11,974 bases of DNA from Dehalococcoidia bacterium (GTDB lineage: Bacteria; Chloroflexota; Dehalococcoidia; Lucifugimonadales; JAGWBF01). A model generated the notes under the pieces. The model was not told where the DNA came from. It did not search any database and saw nothing but the letters and a program-made list of their open reading frames with translations. The stretch lies in assembly GCA_021296015.1 (NCBI GenBank), contig JAGWBG010000019.1, positions 1 to 11,974 on the forward strand, written 5' to 3'. Positions 7,501 to 11,974 of the stretch are shown piece after piece. Both the position numbers and the translations under genes were made by a program. Position 1 is the stretch's first letter, and each line of letters begins with the position of its first letter.

Positions 7501-8240
7501 CGGATGTCGGGTTTGCCTACAGCGATGCCGACCCTCAGGCCCTGGATGGCGTCTCCTTCAAGGCCGGTGCAGGCCAGACCATCGCTATCGTCGGGCGCTC
7601 CGGGGCTGGCAAGACCACCTGCGCCTACCTGATTATGCGTTTCTGGGACCCCCAGAGTGGGGCCATACGTCTGGGAGACCATAGGCTGGACCATTTCCTA
7701 CTGGATGACCTGCGGGGCGAAATCGCCCTTGTTGCCCAGGATACTTACCTGTTCAACAGCACAATACGTGAAAACATCAGGCTCGGTCGCCACGACGCCA
7801 CGGACTTGGAGGTGGAGGAGGCGGCCAACCAGGCCAACGCCCATGACTTCATCATGTCCTTCCCTGAAGGGTACGACACCCTTGTAGGTGAGCGGGGGAT
7901 GCAACTCTCCGGCGGCCAGCGGCAGCGTATTTCCATCGCCAGGTCTATCCTCAAGAACGCCCCTGTCCTGGTCCTGGACGAGGCGACGTCACACCTGGAC
8001 GCCGTCAGCGAGGCCATAGTCCGCGATGCGTTGGACAGGCTGATGGGTGATCGGACTACGGTAGTCATCGCCCACAGGCTTTCCACCATCCGCAACGCCG
8101 ACACCATCCTGGTGCTGGATGAAGGTCGGCTGGTCGAGCAGGGGACCCATGAAGAGCTTCTCGCCAAGGGCAGTCTGTACGCCCAACTGGCGGCGACCCA
8201 GATAGTGGCAAGCCCCCCTCACCCCCACCATCACCATTAG
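4593..8240 (+). CDS. Fused double ABC exporter (TMD-NBD-TMD-NBD), CydDC-like layout, with His-rich linker and His tail
   Basis: The 1,215-residue protein is a complete type IV ABC exporter in one chain. Half 1 has about six membrane segments (residues 15-290) and an ATPase with Walker A GASGAGKST (372-380), Q-loop Q420, signature LSGGQ (476-480), Walker B VLLLDE (496-501) and H-loop His532. Half 2 has membrane segments from about 645 to 918, then Walker A GRSGAGKTT (1001-1009), Q1049, LSGGQ (1105-1109), VLVLDE (1125-1130) and His1161. Both ATPase sites keep the catalytic Glu, so both should hydrolyse ATP. Half 1 carries VEVFRPMRELTNLYHQGMTV, reminiscent of CydD; half 2 carries SAFSPVTELARTMKQMMETL then ASSRR, reminiscent of CydC. 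This suggests a CydDC-type fusion, but no cydAB is nearby, so a general lipid, peptide or drug exporter remains possible. The linker at 597-626 has 11 His in 30 residues, and the protein ends HPHHHH. It is expected in the cytoplasmic membrane. ATG 4593 was chosen over TTG 4548 because of its ribosome site. Confidence 0.93.
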   Translation: MYFDRRLFSLTRGVRLQVLFAALLGLTAVGAGVARLAVSGVIIYRVLTGQVGFSDLALPLLIIAVLIVVRGLFQYWQYAVNHHTANIVKIKLRRNVYEHALHLGPGYFDRNRTGDVVLTLAEGIERLETFFGQYLSQLIVSAVAPLGIFIYMVTLDPVIALIFLAFAALTLIVPAMFHSWNRVSSYRRRQSYGALGSDFLDSVQGLATLKAFGQSVHRGRALGERAHNLYRSTMGVVAANGATSAASIFFMVVGAAVALAVGAVRVSNGDMELRPLLIVLMLGVEVFRPMRELTNLYHQGMTVLSSAQSVFGILDEQVTVRDPERPAQPPATRLRPEVSFEGVSFGYQGGHRPALEGVSFQLTEGETLGVVGASGAGKSTLVWLMYRFYDPQAGAIKLGGHDLRDLPLDVLRENISVVTQDTYLFHGSVADNLRFGKPDATRQELEAAARAANAHEFIEHLPHGYETVVGERAVRLSGGQRQRIAIARALLKDAPVLLLDEALSSVDAENEALIQSALDRLMENRTTLVIAHRLSSVINADHILVLDQGHAVEIGTHAELIAAGGTYARLMEQQTRLGVGDISTASNRPASPNLAGHHQPDLPHLSTGHGHHHQAPSHSTSHHPAHVKVRSLSVWVRLFGLVSPVKYQFLITLILGLLHHGSVVGLGALSALLVGAVFRGEPLGTLIVLVCVFAPVSALLFFLETWQAHDMAYRLLARMRVNIYNKLDGLAPSYMVRRRSGDFVSVVGGDVETVEFFFAHAISPMIVAVLVPGGLLIALAKISSPIAVVLAPFLVAVAVSPFFANNRIEHLGHEIRGRMGDIHAFMVDSIQGMREIVAFGRGKDRNEELTRKGWDYASHLVRFQKSQASQIGFMEAMMGLGGLAVLSMGVWLTLDGQLERTMLPLVSVLALSAFSPVTELARTMKQMMETLASSRRILEIHDEPVPVSDGPGVPAQADEGGDSPPSVDFSDVGFAYSDADPQALDGVSFKAGAGQTIAIVGRSGAGKTTCAYLIMRFWDPQSGAIRLGDHRLDHFLLDDLRGEIALVAQDTYLFNSTIRENIRLGRHDATDLEVEEAANQANAHDFIMSFPEGYDTLVGERGMQLSGGQRQRISIARSILKNAPVLVLDEATSHLDAVSEAIVRDALDRLMGDRTTVVIAHRLSTIRNADTILVLDEGRLVEQGTHEELLAKGSLYAQLAATQIVASPPHPHHHH

Positions 8241-8536
8241 GGCCGTTGGGTACTGGCACGTTCCCAATGAGGCTGAAGAAGTCTCAGGACGACGCGTCCA
8301 CGGAAAGACGCTTCAGGGGCTTCCGTGTCTATCAGGGTTATCGTGGCAAAGCCAGGGTGCTGAAGGCGATTCCCCGGGAATTCTCTGCCGTTATAGGGCT
8401 GTCCTGGAACATGGGTTTGGTGTAGTGGATAATCGTACGGCCCGGGGCAACCGCCGTATCCTTGACCAAGTGGCGGATGAGGCCCGTGATCCGGTGAGTT
8501 TACTCTCCGTTAAGAAGCAGCCCATCTCCTTGGTGC
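8241..8536. other. Gene-poor stretch between ABC transporter and tRNA-Lys
   Basis: Besides the doubtful small ORF, the region holds a perfect 7-bp inverted repeat, CACGGAA (8299-8305) with TTCCGTG (8321-8327), around a 15-nt loop, and a near-perfect 13-bp palindrome ATTCCCCGGGAAT at 8369-8381. Neither is followed by a T-run. A terminator for the transporter on the plus strand or for the tRNA on the minus strand is not obvious. Confidence 0.4.
8267..8425 (+). CDS. Doubtful small ORF (52 residues) downstream of the ABC transporter
   Basis: An ATG at 8267 opens 52 codons ending at TAG 8423-8425. The product begins MRLKKSQDDASTERRFRGFR and ends IGLSWNMGLV: basic first half, no signal peptide, no recognised domain. 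Codons are mostly G/C-ending like the neighbours, but there is no Shine-Dalgarno site. The start overlaps a weak hairpin arm (TTGGG 8246-8250 with CCCAA 8263-8267), and the coding stretch contains a perfect 7-bp hairpin (8299-8305 with 8321-8327). It lies 26 bp after the transporter stop and could be cotranscribed, or simply be 3' untranslated sequence. Confidence 0.2.
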   Translation: MRLKKSQDDASTERRFRGFRVYQGYRGKARVLKAIPREFSAVIGLSWNMGLV

Positions 8537-8613
8537 TGGTAGGCCGTCAGGGATTCGAACCCTGGACACCCGGATTAAAAGTCCGGTGCTCTGACCAACT
8601 GAGCTAACGGCCC
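8537..8613 (-). tRNA. tRNA-Lys (anticodon TTT)
   Basis: The minus strand folds into a complete 77-nt cloverleaf with the CCA end encoded. The acceptor stem GGGCCGT/ACGGCCT has one terminal G-U pair. The D arm is GCTC/GAGC with a 9-nt loop, the anticodon stem CCGGA/TCCGG carries the loop CTTTTAA (anticodon TTT, reading AAA/AAG lysine codons), the variable loop is GTGTC, and the T arm CAGGG/CCCTG carries TTCGAAT. The discriminator base is A. All conserved positions (T8, A14, T33, TTC of the T loop) are present, so it should be functional. It stands alone, with a strong promoter about 70 bp upstream. Confidence 0.98.
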
Positions 8614-8688
8614 ACAATATCCAACGGTGGAATCGGCTTACCTGATAGGGGTCCAATTTATCGTTGTTGTGCCCGGGTCAACGCTCCT

Positions 8689-8717
8689 ATTATAGCCGAG
8701 CCATCGGAGCTTCTCAA
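8689..8717 (-). promoter_or_regulatory. Sigma70-type promoter of tRNA-Lys
   Basis: On the minus strand a perfect TATAAT (complement of 8689-8694) is preceded, after exactly 17 bp, by TTGAGA (complement of 8712-8717, five of six). Initiation near 8682 leaves a 5' leader of about 69 nt to be removed by RNase P. Orientation and strength fit a stable-RNA gene. Confidence 0.75.
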
Positions 8718-8765
8718 GCGGAGGGAGCCTTTGGGACACTGGGCATTTCCGAAACTCCCCCTCTT

Positions 8766-8796
8766 TCGTCATTCTGGCGGAAGGCAGAATCCAGGG
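8766..8796. repeat. Single copy of an ATTCTGGC/GGCAGAAT-type dispersed inverted repeat
   Basis: The core ATTCTGGCGGAAGGCAGAAT (8771-8790) has 6-bp complementary ends (ATTCTG/CAGAAT) and is flanked by CGTC on the left and CCAGGG on the right. It has the layout of the widespread intergenic element whose commoner form has GTCATTCC-N-GGAATCCAG. The minus-strand translation LDSAFRQNDE is the usual false peptide from such elements. Only one copy lies in the window. Confidence 0.6.
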
Positions 8797-8976
8797 AGTG
8801 GCGTACAATGGCGAATGAAATCCGCCTCAAAGCCTGCCCCGTACTCCGACCTGTCTGTCTGCAGACACGTGGGGGATCGGAATGGCGAAAAAGCGAGGAA
8901 CGCTTGATTTCCCCGATGCCCGGTAATAATATGGACGTGTCCGCTATCTGGAATCCGTCGGTGAGGGGGTCTTTCG

Positions 8977-10008
8977 ATGAGTAGCGACCGTCCAAAGATA
9001 GGTATAGGGCTGGCCCGGATGCACCCACAGGACATGCTGACCCTGGCACGGGAGGCCGATGAAGCCGGCCTTCATGCGATAACCGTGGGCGACAGCAGCT
9101 ACGATTCCCTGGCTGTTCTCTCCGCCATGAGCGCCGTCACACACCGGATTAAGCTGGTCACCAATGTTGCTACCTGGACGCGGACTCCGGTTACCCTCGC
9201 ACGCGCCTGCCGCAGCCTGGACTATCTCAGCGATGGGCGGTTCATTCTGGGTCTGGGCAGTATGCCCGCCCGTTGGAACGAAGAACACCACGGAATCTCC
9301 GGGGAGGCGATGCTTTCGCGTATGCGGGAATACGTGGAGCTGGTGCGCATACTATGGGAAGCCACGCCCGACACTCCCGTGGACTATACAGGGCGTTTCT
9401 ATAACGTCTCAGGCTACCGGGTGCATGAGCCACCCCCGCGTCCTGGTATTCCTATTTATATAGGAGCGAGCCGGCGCAGGATGATTCGCGAGACCGGTAT
9501 GTGGGCCGACGGTATCCTGTTCAACTGGAACTTCACCATTCCCTGGTTCAAGGAAACGGCCTTTCCGGCTCTCGACGAGGGCGTCAGGAGGTCCGGGCGT
9601 TCGATGGACGAGCTTGAGTTGGTTGCCGGGAGGCAGGTCTGTGTTACCGACGACCGGGAGGAGGCAGAGCAGGCGCGTGTCGCTTTCCGTCGTCACGTGG
9701 CACGGAGCTACTTCGCGGTTGACTACCACCAGAAGATATTGACCTCCCTTGGGTTCGGCGAGGAGGTGGTTGACGGCGCCGCAGCCATGGCGCGTGGAGA
9801 CAGAGACGGTGCTATCAACGCAGTCAGCGACCGAATGGTGGATGAGTTCACGATTATCGGGACGCCGGACGAGTGCCGTCAGCGTGCATCTGAGTACACC
9901 CCGCTGTTGAGCTGGTTCTGGCTCTCACCGTCAGCCGAGGGACTATCCCGTTCCGAGAGGTTGAGGGCCGCACGTCGCGTTATCGAGACCTTTGGAGATG
10001 CCCAATAG
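8977..10008 (+). CDS. LLM-class flavin-dependent oxidoreductase (luciferase-like, possibly F420-dependent)
   Basis: The 343-residue soluble enzyme has the bacterial-luciferase TIM-barrel fold, which uses FMN or coenzyme F420 for hydride transfer. Family marks in order are: KIGIGLARMHPQDMLTLARE (7-26, first barrel strand and helix), READEAGLHAITVGD (25-39), THRIKLVTNVATWTRTPVTL (55-74), SLDYLSDGRFILGLGSM with PARWNEEHHG (80-106, the most conserved block), IPIYIGASRRRMIRETGMWA (158-177) and a C-terminal FTIIGTPDECRQRASEY (291-307). Length and order match methylene-H4MPT-reductase-like or F420-dependent dehydrogenases more than two-component monooxygenases, but cofactor choice cannot be read reliably. 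GAGGGGG (8963-8969) is well spaced before the ATG. The gene is a single-gene rightward unit ending 8 bp from its convergent neighbour, with a terminator-like hairpin just downstream. The substrate is unknown. Confidence 0.9.
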   Translation: MSSDRPKIGIGLARMHPQDMLTLAREADEAGLHAITVGDSSYDSLAVLSAMSAVTHRIKLVTNVATWTRTPVTLARACRSLDYLSDGRFILGLGSMPARWNEEHHGISGEAMLSRMREYVELVRILWEATPDTPVDYTGRFYNVSGYRVHEPPPRPGIPIYIGASRRRMIRETGMWADGILFNWNFTIPWFKETAFPALDEGVRRSGRSMDELELVAGRQVCVTDDREEAEQARVAFRRHVARSYFAVDYHQKILTSLGFGEEVVDGAAAMARGDRDGAINAVSDRMVDEFTIIGTPDECRQRASEYTPLLSWFWLSPSAEGLSRSERLRAARRVIETFGDAQ

Positions 10009-10016
10009 CCATCCGG

Positions 10017-10916
10017 TTAGATGCCGGGGATGCGTAGCTGCACCCCGGCTTTCTCTTCCTGAAGTTTGACCACGGCGTCCGAGTCCTCCGGGCCCCAGCC
10101 TCTGAACAACGCCTCTACGTGTTGCTGGTCAACGATATTGGAGACCTCCATGGGCAGACCGAGTTCTCTCCCCAGGTCCGTTGCCAGACGTATGTCTTTG
10201 GCCGCCAGGGAGGTGGCAAAGCCCGGCTCGAAGTTGCCCTTGAACAGGAATTGAGAGAACTTTTCGGTGAGCCTCGCGCAGCTTCCAGAGCTAGTGGCTA
10301 TCACGTCGGCCAGGACTGCGAGGTCTGCTCCGGCCCTCACGCCCAGCGTGAGAGCTTCCGCCAGTAGCGACCCAACGCCCATGCTGACGAGGTTGTTGCA
10401 GATTTTGCAGACCATCCCGTTGCCAACGGGGCCGCAATAAACTACGTGACTCCCGATTCCATGCAGGGTGGGCTTGATTCGGTTGAAAACTGCCTCGTCT
10501 CCACCTACCATGACGGTAAGGGAGCCGTCCGCCGCCCGATGCACGCCGCCGCTCACCGGAGCGTCCAGCACCATGACACCCTTTTCTTGGCATACCTGGT
10601 GAATGTGCCGGATTGAGATGGGCGAGCTGGTAGAGAGGTCCACGTATATGGACCCGGTCTCCGCACCCTCCAGGATGCCGTCCTCGCCCAGCACCACCGC
10701 TTCAATATCTCTAGGAAATGGAAGAGAAGTAAAGATTATCTCGCTGCCGGAGGACGCGGTCTCAGCGGGGGTATTTGCCCACGTTGCCCCCATCTCCAGA
10801 AGATTGGTAGCCGCCTCCCTTCGGAGGTCGTGGACGACAAGCTGGTGGCCGGCCTTTATCAGGTTGGTTGCCATGGGGTTGCCCATGTTTCCGGCCCCTA
10901 TAAATCCAACTTTCAT
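10017..10916 (-). CDS. NAD(P)-dependent beta-hydroxyacid dehydrogenase (3-hydroxyisobutyrate dehydrogenase-like)
   Basis: The 299-residue protein is full length for the family, which oxidises beta-hydroxyacids such as 3-hydroxyisobutyrate or reduces tartronate semialdehyde. The N-terminal Rossmann motif GFIGAGNMGNPMATNL places GxGxxG at 7-12. Asp30 (VVHD) ends the second strand and hints at NAD rather than NADP. The substrate-binding signature DAPVSGG is at 118-124. GNGMVCKICNNL supplies the catalytic lysine (Lys171) with Asn174/175, and LAAKD (Lys240-Asp241) is the conserved C-terminal substrate contact. An AAGGA site (complement of 10927-10931) lies ten bases before the ATG. It is downstream of the ETF-alpha gene on the same strand, 122 bp apart, so cotranscription is possible. 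Which acid it uses is undetermined; imine-reductase-type members look similar but usually lack this lysine. Confidence 0.92.
   Translation of the reverse strand: MKVGFIGAGNMGNPMATNLIKAGHQLVVHDLRREAATNLLEMGATWANTPAETASSGSEIIFTSLPFPRDIEAVVLGEDGILEGAETGSIYVDLSTSSPISIRHIHQVCQEKGVMVLDAPVSGGVHRAADGSLTVMVGGDEAVFNRIKPTLHGIGSHVVYCGPVGNGMVCKICNNLVSMGVGSLLAEALTLGVRAGADLAVLADVIATSSGSCARLTEKFSQFLFKGNFEPGFATSLAAKDIRLATDLGRELGLPMEVSNIVDQQHVEALFRGWGPEDSDAVVKLQEEKAGVQLRIPGI
10023..10060 (+). terminator. Likely intrinsic terminator of the LLM gene, inside the convergent coding end
   Basis: GCCGGGG (10023-10029) pairs perfectly with CCCCGGC (10043-10049). Three inner pairs can extend the stem past a bulged A. 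The plus strand continues with the T-rich TTTCTCTTCCT (10050-10060). It lies 14 bp after the LLM stop and within the last codons of the beta-hydroxyacid dehydrogenase. No T-tract exists in the other direction, so it should act mainly on rightward transcription. Confidence 0.6.
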
Positions 10917-10986
10917 AGCGGACCCGTCCTTTCTATTCCTCCAGGGATAGGCATCACTTCAGCGTTCCATCGGGCCGGGGGGAAGA

Positions 10987-11005
10987 GGGCTTCCGGCAAA
11001 AGCCC
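10987..11005. other. Intercistronic hairpin between ETF-alpha and beta-hydroxyacid dehydrogenase genes
   Basis: GGGCTT (10987-10992) pairs with AAGCCC (11000-11005) around a 7-nt loop. Reading leftward it is followed by pyrimidine-rich but not T-rich sequence. It may be a partial terminator or mRNA-processing hairpin between the two minus-strand genes. Confidence 0.35.
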
Positions 11006-11038
11006 GAGATGAGGTCAATAGCTGCCGTGCCTCTAGCA

Positions 11039-11974
11039 TTACACCAGGTCGCGCAGCGCTTCGGTGAGGGCAGGTAACACCTTCTGCCAGTCACCCACCA
11101 CACCGTAGCGGGCCTCCTTGAATATGTTGGCTTCGGCGTCCTTGTTTATTGCGACTATCACCTTGGCCCCGGAGCAGCCGGCCATGTGCTGGCTTGCGCC
11201 CGATATGCCAACCGTAATGTAGAGGTTTGGGGTGATGGTTTTCCCCGTAAGGCCTATCTGCCAGTTGGCCGGCACCCATCCCGAGTCCACAGCGGCACGG
11301 GATGCTCCTACTCCCGCTCCTATCACGTTGGCCAGTTCCTCCAGGTCTTTGAAAGGCTCGGGGCCGCCGAGACCCCTGCCGCCAGCCACGACGACTGCCG
11401 CATCCTCCAGCTTGATGCCTTCCGATGCTTCCTTTACCACGTTCACCACCTTTGATTTGGCAATGGAAGGGTCAAGCTCCACGGTGAATGATATCACTTC
11501 TCCCTGGCGAGACGGGTCAGCTTCAAGAGGCTCGTATACCTTGGGTCTTATGGCTGCCATCTGAGGAGTATCAACGCAGGTCACGGCTGCCATTGCATTT
11601 CCGCCATAGACAGGCCGGTTAGCCAGGAGGCGTTTGGTCTCCGGGTCAATACTCACGTCCATGCAGTCCTGGGCAAGGCCCACGCCAAGGCGGAAGGCCA
11701 GCCTGGGAGCCAGGTCCCTGCCGGTAACAGTCCGCCCTAGTAGCAGAATGTTGGGGGAAACGTGCCGGCACAGTCTGTCCAATGCTGCCAGATAGAGGTC
11801 TACCTGAAACTCAGCCAGGAGGGGGTCGCTGACGGTATAGGCTTTATCTGCCCCCAAGGTGATGGCCTCCCTGGATGGGCCTTCAAGTTCCGTCCCCAGC
11901 AGACCAATGGACATCTCTTCTCCCAGAACGTTAGCGATTAGTCGTCCAACGGCCAAGACTTCCTTGCTGGTAAG
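11039..11974 (-). CDS. etfA: Electron transfer flavoprotein alpha subunit, partial (N-terminus outside window)
   Basis: 311 residues are visible. The frame stays open through the right edge (LTSKEVLAVGRLIANVLGEE), so the TTG at 11956 is not the start and only the first residues are missing. ETF-alpha pairs with ETF-beta to carry electrons from acyl-CoA and other dehydrogenases to a quinone reductase or a bifurcating partner. The FAD domain is complete and canonical: AGGRGLGGPEPFKDLEELAN, GAGVGASRAAVDSGWVPANW, IGLTGKTITPNLYITVGISG with ASQHMAGC, then VIVAINKDAEANIFKEARYG ending in VVGDWQKVLPAL. Where mitochondrial ETF-alpha has ADYG, this protein has ARYG. EtfB is expected immediately upstream, beyond the edge. 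The beta-hydroxyacid dehydrogenase follows after 122 bp on the same strand. No ferredoxin-like insert is seen. Confidence 0.95.
   Translation of the reverse strand, partial: LTSKEVLAVGRLIANVLGEEMSIGLLGTELEGPSREAITLGADKAYTVSDPLLAEFQVDLYLAALDRLCRHVSPNILLLGRTVTGRDLAPRLAFRLGVGLAQDCMDVSIDPETKRLLANRPVYGGNAMAAVTCVDTPQMAAIRPKVYEPLEADPSRQGEVISFTVELDPSIAKSKVVNVVKEASEGIKLEDAAVVVAGGRGLGGPEPFKDLEELANVIGAGVGASRAAVDSGWVPANWQIGLTGKTITPNLYITVGISGASQHMAGCSGAKVIVAINKDAEANIFKEARYGVVGDWQKVLPALTEALRDLV

Larger units (their letters stand above)
8614..8976. other. Intergenic region between tRNA-Lys and the LLM oxidoreductase
   Basis: This 363-bp region carries the leftward tRNA promoter (8689-8717), the dispersed repeat (8766-8796) and a rightward promoter candidate, TTGATT (8904-8909) with TAATAT (8927-8932) at 17-bp spacing, four of six each. 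A GAGGGGG ribosome site stands at 8963-8969. Open frames across it on both strands look non-coding. Confidence 0.45.

Noticed and set aside
8425..8607. Open frame on the plus strand giving a peptide ending in a GRQGFEPWTPGLKVRCSDQLS-like sequence
   Set aside because: It is the reverse complement of the tRNA-Lys gene, a well-known source of false proteins.
8537..8613. tRNA-Lys as an integration (att) site
   Set aside because: No integrase gene and no second copy of the tRNA 3' end were seen in the window.
8894..8908. AAGCG/CGCTT hairpin followed by a T-run on the minus strand, terminator-like
   Set aside because: Only 5 bp, and no minus-strand gene ends there for it to serve.
8714..9049. Minus-strand open frame of 111 codons containing LDSAFRQNDE
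   Set aside because: The peptide comes from translating the dispersed repeat, and the frame overlaps the well-supported LLM start on the other strand.

Overview
The window looks like a piece of a Chloroflexota genome, most plausibly an uncultured Dehalococcoidia or SAR202-type lineage. This is an inference, not a classification. It rests on moderately GC-rich coding DNA with strong Shine-Dalgarno sites, a Gram-positive-style secreted protein with an anti-sigma-factor-like C-terminal domain, an F420/FMN luciferase-like oxidoreductase, an EHN-type epoxide hydrolase, an ETF and a TcuA-like FAD dehydrogenase. No mobile element, CRISPR array, phage gene or toxin-antitoxin pair was found. The window reads as ordinary chromosomal housekeeping and catabolic DNA.

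Layout from left to right. (1) 1-523 (-) is the N-terminal part of a secreted protein with a signal peptide, cut by the window edge; its complete 5' end is visible. (2) A 268-bp divergent intergenic region leads to a fumarate-reductase-fold FAD dehydrogenase, 792-2285 (+). (3) A short convergent gap with folded-RNA potential is followed by an epoxide hydrolase, 2421-3572 (-), and a RimJ/RimL-type GNAT acetyltransferase, 3803-4336 (-). (4) A divergent promoter region leads to a 1,215-residue double ABC exporter, 4593-8240 (+). Its two half-transporters are fused in a CydD-CydC-like order, with a histidine-rich linker and a natural HPHHHH tail. (5) A gene-poor stretch holds one doubtful small ORF, a tRNA-Lys(TTT) on the minus strand with a near-consensus sigma70 promoter, and one dispersed-repeat copy. 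(6) An LLM-class flavin/F420 oxidoreductase, 8977-10008 (+), converges at an 8-bp gap on a beta-hydroxyacid dehydrogenase, 10017-10916 (-). (7) The alpha subunit of an electron transfer flavoprotein, 11039-11974 (-), enters from the right edge and lacks only its N-terminus.

Working together: ETF-alpha and the beta-hydroxyacid dehydrogenase lie in tandem and may share a transcript, with EtfB expected just beyond the right edge. Together with the FAD dehydrogenase, the LLM oxidoreductase and the epoxide hydrolase, the window is dense in redox and catabolic enzymes acting on small organic acids or oxygenated hydrocarbons; the actual substrates cannot be read from sequence. The most unusual object is the ABC exporter: its CydDC-like layout and clustered histidines suggest a metal, heme or redox-ligand link. 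I did not find a convincing new multi-gene system.
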